Shown in pieces: positions 1-5,053 of a stretch of 5,053 nt of DNA (its first letter is position 1; each line of letters opens with the position of its first letter). The position numbers and the translations under genes are program-made. Below the pieces are notes generated by a model, which was given only the letters and a program-made list of their open reading frames with translations, ran no database searches and was not told the DNA's origin. This stretch comes from Candidatus Nanopelagicales bacterium (GTDB lineage: Bacteria; Actinomycetota; Actinomycetes; S36-B12), in the NCBI GenBank assembly GCA_030836325.1, contig JAURQC010000060.1, positions 1 through 5,053 on the forward strand. The letters are read 5' to 3'.

Positions 1-444
1 AGTCATGACGATCACCCCGCGCTCACCCGAAGGCCCAGGTTCGTTGGTCGACATCGCGCTAGCCACCTGCCGTGCGAAGTCATATGTCCCGATCAGGTTG
101 ATCTCGATGACCCGGCGGTATGCCTCGAGGTCCGCAGGGGAGTTGTCACGCGCCAAAGTCCGCTCGGCCCAGCCGATTCCCGCGCAGGCGACGCCGATGT
201 CGATACGGTCGAAACGCTCACAAACCGCCGCGACCGCCTCGGTTACATCGTCGCCGTTGCGCACATCACAATGCACCGGCAGCGCTTTGTCACCTAGTTC
301 GGCTGCGAGATCCGCCGCACGCTGGTCGTTCACATCCAGGAGTGCAACTCCCTGCGCCCCTTGCGCGATGGCACGTCGAGCAACTCCCTCGCCGAGCCCT
401 GATGCTCCTCCGGTGATGGCTAGGACCGATCCGTTGAAATCCAT
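1..444 (-). CDS. SDR family oxidoreductase, 3-hydroxyacyl-CoA dehydrogenase type II-like (partial, 3' end off window)
   Basis: The first 148 codons of a short-chain dehydrogenase are present; the C-terminus with the catalytic Ser/Tyr/Lys lies beyond base 1. Seen: the Rossmann cofactor motif TGGASGLG at residues 11-18, an acidic residue at the end of beta-2 (Asp37 in LLDVND) that favours NAD(H) over NADP(H), a CAG version of the NNAG motif at 87-89, and the structural Asn116 in INLIGTY. The stretch NEPGPSGERGVIVMT (134-148) resembles the NEP...G.RGVI segment of HSD10-type 3-hydroxyacyl-CoA dehydrogenases, which oxidise 3-hydroxyacyl-CoA in beta-oxidation; that substrate is inferred by resemblance. 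The ATG at 444 places the glycine motif at the usual distance from the N-terminus, behind only a weak Shine-Dalgarno (AAGATGAG). An in-frame GTG six codons upstream has no visible ribosome site. It follows the metallopeptidase gene by 24 bp on the same strand and is probably co-transcribed with it. Confidence 0.88.
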   Translation of the reverse strand, partial: MDFNGSVLAITGGASGLGEGVARRAIAQGAQGVALLDVNDQRAADLAAELGDKALPVHCDVRNGDDVTEAVAAVCERFDRIDIGVACAGIGWAERTLARDNSPADLEAYRRVIEINLIGTYDFARQVASAMSTNEPGPSGERGVIVMT

Positions 445-468
445 GCGCTCATCTTGGCGCACAAACCG

Positions 469-816
469 CTAGCCGTAGCCGAGTTCGTGGAGTCTGTCCT
501 CTTCGATTCCGAAGTGGTGCGCGATTTCGTGCACCACCGTGATCCGCACCTGCTCCACGATCTCCTCACCCGATCGACACCGGCGCTGGATCGGTTTTCG
601 ATAGATCGTGATGCGATCGGGCAGATGCCCGGCGTAGTAGTGGCCGCGGCTGGTCAGCGGCACACCCTCATACAAGCCCAACAACCTCGGCCGTCCGGGC
701 TTTTGGTCCTCGACGAAGACGACGACGTTGTCCATCAAGCGGGCGAGCTCCCGCGGCAGGGTGTCCAGCGCCTCGGCGACTAACTCCTCGAACTCCTCCT
801 CGCTCAACTCGACCAT
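469..816 (-). CDS. zincin-like metallopeptidase family protein
   Basis: A 115-residue acidic protein with a near C-terminal HEIAHHFG motif (His96, Glu97, His100) followed by IEEDRLHELG. This is the signature of the small zincin-like (PF06262/DUF1025-type) family: the two histidines would bind zinc and the glutamate act as general base, with the third ligand probably in the EDRLHE stretch. No signal peptide or membrane segment is seen, so it is probably cytosolic. The length matches the family's usual 110-140 residues and the protein looks intact. Its physiological substrate is not known to me, and peptidase activity is inferred from the motif alone. The ATG at 816 sits behind an AAGGA Shine-Dalgarno about 7 nt upstream. 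It is first in a probable two-gene minus-strand unit with the downstream dehydrogenase. Confidence 0.87.
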   Translation of the reverse strand: MVELSEEEFEELVAEALDTLPRELARLMDNVVVFVEDQKPGRPRLLGLYEGVPLTSRGHYYAGHLPDRITIYRKPIQRRCRSGEEIVEQVRITVVHEIAHHFGIEEDRLHELGYG

Positions 817-940
817 GACCCAATCCTTACCCTTGAGTTGTCCTGCGCCACCCAGGTACCCCCACCACGACCTCCTGCCCTATGCTTTCTCGGTCACCGA
901 CGGCGTTCGGAGTCGGCGGAGATCGACAAGAAGGTTCTCG
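817..940. other. intergenic region between metallopeptidase gene and tRNA-Glu
   Basis: This 124-bp stretch separates the divergent metallopeptidase gene and tRNA genes. I see no convincing ORF. It should hold the promoters of both units. The recognisable elements are the metallopeptidase Shine-Dalgarno at the left end, a TATGCT hexamer at 881-886, and an 11-bp inverted repeat TCGGT-C-ACCGA at 890-900 right after it. Confidence 0.5.
881..886 (+). promoter_or_regulatory. candidate -10 element of the tRNA-Glu/tRNA-Asp transcript
   Basis: TATGCT fits the TAnnnT form of actinobacterial housekeeping-sigma -10 boxes and lies about 54 bp before mature tRNA-Glu, a sensible 5' leader length. No good -35 is visible at the expected distance (the sequence there is C-rich). 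This is a motif-level guess only. Confidence 0.3.
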
Positions 941-1013
941 GTCCCCATCGTCTAGCGGCCTAGGACACCGCCCTTTCAAGGCGGCAGCGCGGGTTCGAAT
1001 CCCGTTGGGGACG
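941..1013 (+). tRNA. tRNA-Glu (anticodon UUC)
   Basis: A full cloverleaf can be folded by eye. The acceptor stem GTCCCCA (941-947) pairs with TGGGGAC (1006-1012), with discriminator G at 1013. The anticodon stem CCGCC/GGCGG (968-972/980-984) encloses loop CTTTCAA with anticodon TTC at 975-977. A 4-nt variable region is followed by T arm GCGGG-TTCGAAT-CCCGT (989-1005). The D arm GTCTAGCGGCCTAGGA is typical of glutamate tRNAs. CCA is not encoded, so it must be added after transcription. It reads GAA/GAG codons and lies 15 bp upstream of tRNA-Asp, probably in the same transcript. Confidence 0.97.
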
Positions 1014-1028
1014 CGGCCTTACCTATAA

Positions 1029-1105
1029 GGCCCCGTAGCGCAGTTGGTTAGCGCGCCGCCCTGTCACGGCGGAGGTCGCGGGTTCGAGTCCCGTCGGGGT
1101 CGCCA
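1029..1105 (+). tRNA. tRNA-Asp (anticodon GUC), CCA encoded
   Basis: The acceptor stem GGCCCCG (1029-1035) pairs with CGGGGTC (1095-1101) with one G-U pair, then discriminator G at 1102 and encoded CCA at 1103-1105. The anticodon stem CCGCC/GGCGG (1056-1060/1068-1072) carries loop CTGTCAC with anticodon GTC at 1063-1065. The T arm is GCGGG-TTCGAGT-CCCGT (1078-1094). Its anticodon and T stems are identical to those of the neighbouring tRNA-Glu, yet only this one encodes CCA. In many actinobacteria a tRNA-Phe follows Glu-Asp (recalled knowledge); here a convergent catabolic gene begins instead. Confidence 0.97.
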
Positions 1106-1117
1106 GACACGGCGCAA

Positions 1118-1142
1118 GCCGCCTTCACCTTTGGAAGGCGGC
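1118..1142. terminator. strong GC-rich hairpin, possible bidirectional terminator without U-tract
   Basis: GCCGCCTTC (1118-1126) and GAAGGCGGC (1134-1142) form a perfect 9-bp stem around a 7-nt loop. It lies 12 nt beyond the tRNA-Asp CCA and covers the last codons and stop of the convergent aldolase/dehydrogenase gene. Neither strand shows a T-run after the stem, so it is not a classical intrinsic terminator; U-less hairpins have been proposed as terminators in actinobacteria. Its position between two converging transcripts supports that role by inference. Confidence 0.5.
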
Positions 1143-3161
1143 AGCTACTCCGGAGTCCACCGGAACAATCAAACCCGTCGTCCTCGAGAACGATTCTCCC
1201 GTGATCGCGACGACGACCTCAGCGACGTTGTCAGGAACCACTTCTCGCTTCAGGATTGTGCGCTCGGCGTAGAACTTCCCGAGATCGGTCTGGTCGATTC
1301 CGTAGACCGCCGCTCGGTTGGCTCCCCAGCCTCCCGCGAAGATGCCCGAGCCCTGGACCACTCCGTCAGGCGCGACCCCGTTGACGCGGATTCCGTGCTC
1401 ACCTAGTTCGACCGCGAGGAGCCGGACCTGATGGGCCTGGGCGGCCTTGGCCGCGCTGTAAGCGATGTTCGACGGTCCGGCAAAGACGGAGTTCTTGCTT
1501 GCTACGTACACGATGTCCCCACCAAGACCTTGAGCGATCATCGCCGGGGTGCACTCCCGTGAGACGAGGAAGGAGCCACGAGCCATCACATCGTGCTGAC
1601 GGTCCCAGTCATCAACGCTCGTCTCGAGCAGCGGTCGACTCAGAGATAACCCGGCGTTGTTGACGACGAGATCGACGCCGCTGAAGGCCACACAAGCGCC
1701 TCGCACCATTTTGCGCACGGACTCCTCGTCCGATACGTCTACGTGAAGGGCGACAGCGATATCTGCGCCGCCCAGATCAGTGGCAACCGACTGGGCTGCT
1801 TCGAGATCAAGATCGGCGATCACGACGGCAGCTCCGTCTTCGACCAACTTCTCGGCGATGGCTTTGCCGATGCCGCTAGCAGCACCAGTGACGATGGCAA
1901 CGCGGCCTGCGTGCACCTTGGGCTTCGGTTGGCGACGGAGTTTCGCTTCTTCGAGTTGCCAATACTCGATACGGAACTTCTCGCGTTCGGGAATCGGTTG
2001 ATACTGAGAAAGAGCCTCGGCTCCTCTCATCACGTTAATGGCATTGACGAAAAACTCGCCGGCAACCCGCGCCGTCTGCTTGTTCACTCCAAAGGAGAAC
2101 ATCCCGATACCAGGGATCAGGATGATCGCCGGGTCCGCTCCTCGCATAGCCGGGCTATCAGCATCCGCCCATCGTTGGTAGTAGTCCGAGTATTCCGTGC
2201 GGTAATCGGCGTGGAGTTCCTGCAACCGCGCGATCATCTCCTCGACTGGTGTTGTAGCGGGAAGATCCAGAACGAGCGGCCGCACCTTCGTCCGCAGGAA
2301 GTGATCCGGGCAAGACGTTCCCAGTCTCGCCAGATCGGGATGCTTTTCTCGTGCGAGGAAGTCGAGCACCACATCGCTGTCAACATAGTGACCAACCATG
2401 CGCCGATCGTGGGACGCGATACCTCGAAGCACGGGGGCCAAACGGGCAGCGATCGCATGACGATCAACTGGCTCCAGCGGCTCGTAACCCGAAAGTGTCG
2501 GCCCGAAGGGCTCCGGGTGTCCGTTTTCGGAGATGTAGTCCTCCGCAGTCCGAATGATCCAGAGGGAATTGGCTTCGCACTCAGCGGAATCTGCTCCCCA
2601 CGCAGTGATGCCGTGTCCTCCAAGGATGCATCCGATGGCCTGCGGGTTCTCTCGTTGGATGCGCGCTAGTTCCATGCCGAGCACGAACCCAGGGCGTCGC
2701 CATGGCACCCAGACAACTGAGTCTCCGAAGCATCGCTGGGTGAGTTCCGGACCATCGATGGACGTCGCGAACGCGATGCCGGAGTCAGGATGGAGGTGAT
2801 CGACGTGCGCCATTTCGACCAGACCGTGCATGGCCGTGTCGATTGACGGCGCAGCGGCACCGTGACCATGGAGGCAGTAGTCGAACGCGGCCACCATTTC
2901 GTCTTCGGCTTCCTCACCGGGAAACACATCCACGAGGGAACGAAGGCGATCTAGCCGCAACACCGCCAGGCCTGACTCCGTCAGAGTGCCTAGATCCCCA
3001 CCGGATCCCTTGACCCACATCACCTCGACGTCCTCGCGGGTGACCGGATCCTCTAGAGCTCCCTTGGCAGAGGTGTTGCCTCCCGCGAAGTTGGTGTTTC
3101 GAGGATCGGAACCCAGCCGGTGTGAACGGCCGATGAGTTCGGTGACCGGGGACGGGGTCAT
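1125..3161 (-). CDS. bifunctional class II aldolase / short-chain dehydrogenase (rhamnulose-1-phosphate aldolase/lactaldehyde dehydrogenase family; RhaEW-like)
   Basis: A 678-residue fusion of the usual length for this family. Residues about 1-410 are a class II (zinc) aldolase domain with GGNTSAK (27-33), VKGSGGDLG from Val50, the metal-binding HVDHLHP (His119, 122, 124) and a further His183 in GGHGITAWG. Residues about 420-678 are an SDR domain with TGAASGIG (425-432), NNAG (501-504) and active-site Ser555, Tyr568 and Lys572. In the L-rhamnose pathway the first half cleaves L-rhamnulose-1-phosphate to DHAP and L-lactaldehyde, and the second oxidises lactaldehyde to lactate with NAD+. The exact substrate here is inferred. 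The Asn usual in the SDR VN..G.F position is Met526 (DVMARGSF). The ATG at 3161 has a strong GGGAAGG Shine-Dalgarno 6 nt upstream. The gene is divergent from the DeoR regulator and converges on tRNA-Asp. It is probably cytosolic and intact. Confidence 0.93.
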   Translation of the reverse strand: MTPSPVTELIGRSHRLGSDPRNTNFAGGNTSAKGALEDPVTREDVEVMWVKGSGGDLGTLTESGLAVLRLDRLRSLVDVFPGEEAEDEMVAAFDYCLHGHGAAAPSIDTAMHGLVEMAHVDHLHPDSGIAFATSIDGPELTQRCFGDSVVWVPWRRPGFVLGMELARIQRENPQAIGCILGGHGITAWGADSAECEANSLWIIRTAEDYISENGHPEPFGPTLSGYEPLEPVDRHAIAARLAPVLRGIASHDRRMVGHYVDSDVVLDFLAREKHPDLARLGTSCPDHFLRTKVRPLVLDLPATTPVEEMIARLQELHADYRTEYSDYYQRWADADSPAMRGADPAIILIPGIGMFSFGVNKQTARVAGEFFVNAINVMRGAEALSQYQPIPEREKFRIEYWQLEEAKLRRQPKPKVHAGRVAIVTGAASGIGKAIAEKLVEDGAAVVIADLDLEAAQSVATDLGGADIAVALHVDVSDEESVRKMVRGACVAFSGVDLVVNNAGLSLSRPLLETSVDDWDRQHDVMARGSFLVSRECTPAMIAQGLGGDIVYVASKNSVFAGPSNIAYSAAKAAQAHQVRLLAVELGEHGIRVNGVAPDGVVQGSGIFAGGWGANRAAVYGIDQTDLGKFYAERTILKREVVPDNVAEVVVAITGESFSRTTGLIVPVDSGVAAAFQR

Positions 3162-3238
3162 CTAAAGCCTTCCCACTACTTGTGATTTGGTGTTAACTTC
3201 ACTAAGACTAACAAGCAAGAGAGTCGAAGGGGTGTGAA
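3162..3238. promoter_or_regulatory. divergent promoter/operator region of the rhamnose-type locus
   Basis: Only 77 bp separate the two divergent start codons, so promoters and operators of both arms must be here or inside the genes. The core is clearly AT-richer than its flanks. Repeats seen: CAC-N5-GTG at 3174-3184, GTG-N7-CAC at 3190-3202 containing the palindrome GTTAAC, the pentamer CACTA twice in the same orientation (3174 and 3200, 26 bp apart), and tandem ACTAAG/ACTAAC at 3201-3212. Outer CTTGT (3179-3183) and ACAAG (3211-3215) are also inverted. DeoR-type repressors bind short direct or inverted repeats, so the adjacent regulator is the likely ligand. Which repeat is the operator cannot be decided from one sequence. 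Confidence 0.6.
3180..3208 (+). promoter_or_regulatory. weak candidate promoter for the regulator-SDR-kinase operon
   Basis: TTGTGA (3180-3185) and TAAGAC (3203-3208) are separated by 17 bp and precede the GTG start by about 30 bp. The match to consensus is partial (4/6 and 3/6). The CAC/GTG inverted repeats overlap the spacer, which would suit repression by steric block. This is speculative. Confidence 0.25.
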
Positions 3239-3997
3239 GTGGCCGTCGAAGGATCGCTAGCAGCCGAGGAGCGGCAGGCCGCGCTCCTCGCAGCGCTCCG
3301 CGATCACGGACACGTCGAGATCGAGGATGCAGCCGAGCGCTTCGGGGTTCATCCGATGACGATTCGCCGCTCACTCAAAGCTCTGGAGAAGGCCGGTCGC
3401 GTCCGCCTCGTTCGCGGCGGTGCCGTGCACGTGGGCACGGAGGAATTCGAGATTCGTCAGTCACGGGCGCTCAGTGCCAAGAGGCGCATTGCCGACAAGC
3501 TCCAACCGGAGATGCGAGAACACGAATCAGTCGGTCTTGACGCGTCCAGCACAGTTCACGTGTTGGCGGGTCACATGCCCACAGTCGACCACCTACTCGT
3601 GGTCACCTACGGCATCCCGACCTTCCAGCAACTACAGGGCCTTGCAGGCGTGCAAGCCATCCTGTCCGGTGGCGAGCTCGACCCGCGGACGGGAAGCCTC
3701 GTCGGGATGGTTGCGCAGGAATCGATCGAACGCTTCGCACTGTCCTGCTGTGTTCTCTCCACCAGCGCGCTCGATGCAGAGACCGGAACCATGGAACCGA
3801 CGATCGATGAAGCGGCGATGAAGCATTCCTTGGTGCGTTCAGCCAAGCGCGTGATTCTCGCCATGGACAGCACGAAACTAACCCAACGATCATCCATCCG
3901 GTCTGTTCCACTTTCCGATATCGATCTCCTCGTCACCGAACTCGATCCCGATTCCGTTGAACTAGATCCGTTCCGGGACTTCGTGGACGTCCTATGA
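3239..3997 (+). CDS. DeoR family transcriptional regulator, probable repressor of the locus (RhaR-like)
   Basis: A 252-residue protein with the standard DeoR layout and length. The N-terminal winged HTH has EERQAALLAALRDHGHVEIEDAAERFGV... (about 10-62), recognition helix PMTIRRSLKALEKAG and wing RLVRGGAV. The C-terminal DeoRC sensor domain shows GLDASSTVHVLA, VVTYGI, LSGGELDPRTGSLVG and AKRVILAMDSTKL, the last typical of the sugar-phosphate-binding fold. Family members usually repress sugar operons and are released by a phosphorylated intermediate; in Bacillus subtilis a DeoR-type RhaR sits with rhaEW and rhaB, the same partners as here. The start is GTG at 3239, with GAAGGGG (3226-3232) 6 nt upstream; no better in-frame start fits. 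The usual Asp of TIRRDL is Ser45. The next gene follows after 76 bp on the same strand, probably in one operon. Confidence 0.93.
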   Translation: MAVEGSLAAEERQAALLAALRDHGHVEIEDAAERFGVHPMTIRRSLKALEKAGRVRLVRGGAVHVGTEEFEIRQSRALSAKRRIADKLQPEMREHESVGLDASSTVHVLAGHMPTVDHLLVVTYGIPTFQQLQGLAGVQAILSGGELDPRTGSLVGMVAQESIERFALSCCVLSTSALDAETGTMEPTIDEAAMKHSLVRSAKRVILAMDSTKLTQRSSIRSVPLSDIDLLVTELDPDSVELDPFRDFVDVL

Positions 3998-4073
3998 CAC
4001 ATCGATCTGATGACCGAATGTACGACGACGCCCGCGTCGCCCGGACAAGCAGGAAAATGCGAGAGGACACAAC
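3998..4073 (+). other. 76-bp spacer with ribosome binding site of the SDR gene
   Basis: It contains a GAGAGGA Shine-Dalgarno at 4061-4067, 6 nt before the ATG, which fixes the SDR start. A small 5-bp hairpin CGACG/CGTCG (4026-4030/4035-4039, loop CCCG) lies mid-spacer. No T-tract follows it, so it is not an evident terminator. ATGs at 4010, 4018 and 4057 are out of frame with the SDR. Confidence 0.55.
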
Positions 4074-4838
4074 ATGGCGCAGTTGACGGGATCGACCGCG
4101 ATCATCACGGGAGGTGGTCGAGGCATCGGCTTGGCCATTGCGCAGGCTTTAGCCGAACAGGGCGCATCGATTGGCATCATTGACGTTCTCGAGGAATCAT
4201 CCGCGGTTGCCGCTCGCCTGGCTGCGGACTATTCAGTCACCGCCGCTGGCGTCGTTGCCGATGTGCGAGATGCCCAGGCGCTCGATCAAGCATTCTCGGA
4301 TCTGTTCGATGTCCTCGGCGCTGCTGACATCCTCGTAACCTCAGCCGGGATCACCATCTGGGGTGACAGCATCGACGTGACCCCGGAAGACTGGCAACAG
4401 GTACTCGACATTAATCTCAACGGAACCTTTTACGCCACTCAGAGTTTCGCGCGTCGTCTAATAGCGCAGAAGCGGACCGGTTCAGCGATCCTCGTTTCAT
4501 CAATGTCGGCACAGATCGTCAACGTTCCGCAGTTCCAGGCGTCGTATCACGCCTCGAAAGCCGCCGTCTCCATGCTGGCGAAGTCTCTTGCGGTCGAGTG
4601 GGCGAGGTCGGGAATCCGGGTCAACGCTCTCGAACCCGGTTACACGCTCTCGGCGATGACCCGCGAATTCATGGATGCCAATCCCGACCTCGCGGCTCAA
4701 TGGACGGCGATGATCCCGGCAGGTCGGATGGGTGAACCGGAGGACCTCGTGGGAGCGGTGGTCTACCTGGCATCGAAGGACTCGTCGTACATGACGGGCC
4801 AATCGATAGTGATCGACGGCGGCTACACGGCGATCTGA
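4074..4838 (+). CDS. SDR family oxidoreductase, probable polyol/ketose dehydrogenase of the rhamnose-type operon
   Basis: A complete 254-residue classical SDR. Seen: cofactor motif TGGGRGIG (12-19), Asp37 after beta-2 (IIDVLEE), indicating NAD(H), TSAG in place of NNAG, Asn114 in INLNGTF, active-site Ser145 (in SSMSAQ), Tyr158 and Lys162 (YHASK), and C-terminal MTGQSIVIDGGY. The run SSMS..IVNVPQ.Q..Y.ASK is like that of SDRs acting on sugars and sugar alcohols (mannitol/arabinitol dehydrogenases, sorbose reductases), which suggests a polyol-ketose reaction; this is resemblance, not proof. It lies between the DeoR regulator and an FGGY kinase and overlaps the kinase start by one base (TGATG), so its product probably feeds the kinase. 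It could make the ketose in place of an isomerase, or alternatively handle an aldehyde by-product such as lactaldehyde. A good GAGAGGA ribosome site supports the ATG. Confidence 0.92.
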   Translation: MAQLTGSTAIITGGGRGIGLAIAQALAEQGASIGIIDVLEESSAVAARLAADYSVTAAGVVADVRDAQALDQAFSDLFDVLGAADILVTSAGITIWGDSIDVTPEDWQQVLDINLNGTFYATQSFARRLIAQKRTGSAILVSSMSAQIVNVPQFQASYHASKAAVSMLAKSLAVEWARSGIRVNALEPGYTLSAMTREFMDANPDLAAQWTAMIPAGRMGEPEDLVGAVVYLASKDSSYMTGQSIVIDGGYTAI

Positions 4839-5053
4839 TGTCGAAAAGTTTCGCTGCGATCGATCTGGGTGCCACCAGTGGGCGGGTGGTACTCGGATCG
4901 TTCACCGACGATTCCTTCGACCTGGAAGAGGTCCATCGCTTCCCGAATGTTCCCGTGACGATCGATAACACCCGGTGCTGGGACACCGCCAGCCTGTTCA
5001 ACGAGACTCTGACCGGCGTCGGTAAGGCTGCTGCGAGCGCGCACAACCGTGGC
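4838..5053 (+). CDS. rhaB: rhamnulokinase-like FGGY family carbohydrate kinase (partial, 3' end off window)
   Basis: The open frame runs from the ATG at 4838 to the window edge, giving the first 72 residues. The N-terminus has the FGGY phosphate-binding motif AAIDLGATSGRVVLG (about 6-20), followed by LEEVHRFPN and a CWDTASLF segment. E. coli RhaB has the same order (AVDLGASSGRVML, REIHRFNN, WDVDSL), so rhamnulokinase, which phosphorylates L-rhamnulose at O-1 with ATP, is the best match. Related kinases for other ketoses cannot be excluded from 72 residues. The start overlaps the preceding stop (TGATG), which implies translational coupling; no separate strong ribosome site is needed or obvious. 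With the fused aldolase across the divergent promoter it would form successive pathway steps. Confidence 0.88.
   Translation, partial: MSKSFAAIDLGATSGRVVLGSFTDDSFDLEEVHRFPNVPVTIDNTRCWDTASLFNETLTGVGKAAASAHNRG

Noticed and set aside
5..472. Plus-strand open frame opposite the left dehydrogenase
   Set aside because: Ser/Arg/Pro-rich translation without domains; the minus strand encodes a clear SDR N-terminus with TGxxxGxG and related motifs.
454..783. Plus-strand open frame opposite the metallopeptidase
   Set aside because: Antisense shadow of the HExxH protein, which has a good ribosome site and family signature.
890..900. TCGGT-C-ACCGA palindrome as an operator for the tRNA promoter
   Set aside because: Short palindromes made of CGGT/ACCG are frequent in high-GC DNA; no regulator is nearby to link it to.
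1044..1406. Plus-strand open frame starting in tRNA-Asp
   Set aside because: It begins within a tRNA gene and runs antisense through the SDR domain of the fused enzyme; no coding features.
1743..2669. Long plus-strand open frame (308 codons) inside the aldolase/dehydrogenase gene
   Set aside because: It is antisense to a well-supported 678-residue enzyme, its translation shows no recognisable domain, and such frames are common opposite GC-rich genes.
3603..4002. Minus-strand open frames opposite the DeoR regulator
   Set aside because: Low-complexity Ser/Arg-rich translations, antisense to a well-matched regulator.
4026..4039. Hairpin between regulator and SDR as a terminator or attenuator
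   Set aside because: Only a 5-bp stem with no T-run; too weak to support a separate transcription unit.
4669..5046. Minus-strand open frame across the SDR-kinase junction
   Set aside because: Antisense to two recognised enzymes and lacking any known motif.
1..5053. CRISPR array, insertion sequence, phage or toxin-antitoxin genes
   Set aside because: No regular repeats, transposase or integrase motifs, or small paired ORFs with such signatures were found on either strand.

Overview
The window looks like a chromosomal segment of a high-GC actinobacterium. This is inferred from GC-rich coding on both strands, TGA-rich stops, one GTG start, a zincin-like small metallopeptidase of the type common in actinobacteria, and a tRNA-Glu/tRNA-Asp pair like those found in that phylum. 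The exact genus cannot be read from the sequence.

Left part (1-816, minus strand): a small HExxH metallopeptidase is followed after 24 bp by the 5' part of a short-chain dehydrogenase (SDR) resembling 3-hydroxyacyl-CoA dehydrogenase type II. The dehydrogenase runs off the left edge. The 124 bp at 817-940 hold no gene, only possible promoter elements. Next come two plus-strand tRNA genes, tRNA-Glu(UUC) and tRNA-Asp(GUC), 15 bp apart. A strong GC-rich hairpin (1118-1142) lies just after them and overlaps the end of the convergent next gene.

Right part (1125-5053): a divergently organised sugar-catabolic locus of the L-rhamnose type. On the minus strand is a fused class II aldolase/SDR (678 aa, bifunctional rhamnulose-1-phosphate aldolase/lactaldehyde dehydrogenase family). 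Across a 77-bp AT-richer divergent control region, the plus strand carries a DeoR-family regulator, a stand-alone SDR with polyol/ketose dehydrogenase-like features, and the start of a rhamnulokinase-like FGGY kinase that runs off the right edge. The dehydrogenase stop and kinase start overlap (TGATG), so these two are probably translationally coupled.

Working model: the kinase makes a 1-phosphoketose and the aldolase half cleaves it to DHAP plus an aldehyde (L-lactaldehyde if the sugar is L-rhamnose). The SDR half then oxidises the aldehyde, with the DeoR protein repressing both arms until a phosphorylated intermediate accumulates. No isomerase or transporter is visible here. The stand-alone SDR in the isomerase's expected place raises the possibility that a polyol such as a 6-deoxyhexitol or tetritol is oxidised to the ketose. 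The families are known; the gene combination is the most interesting part. No clearly undescribed type of system was found.
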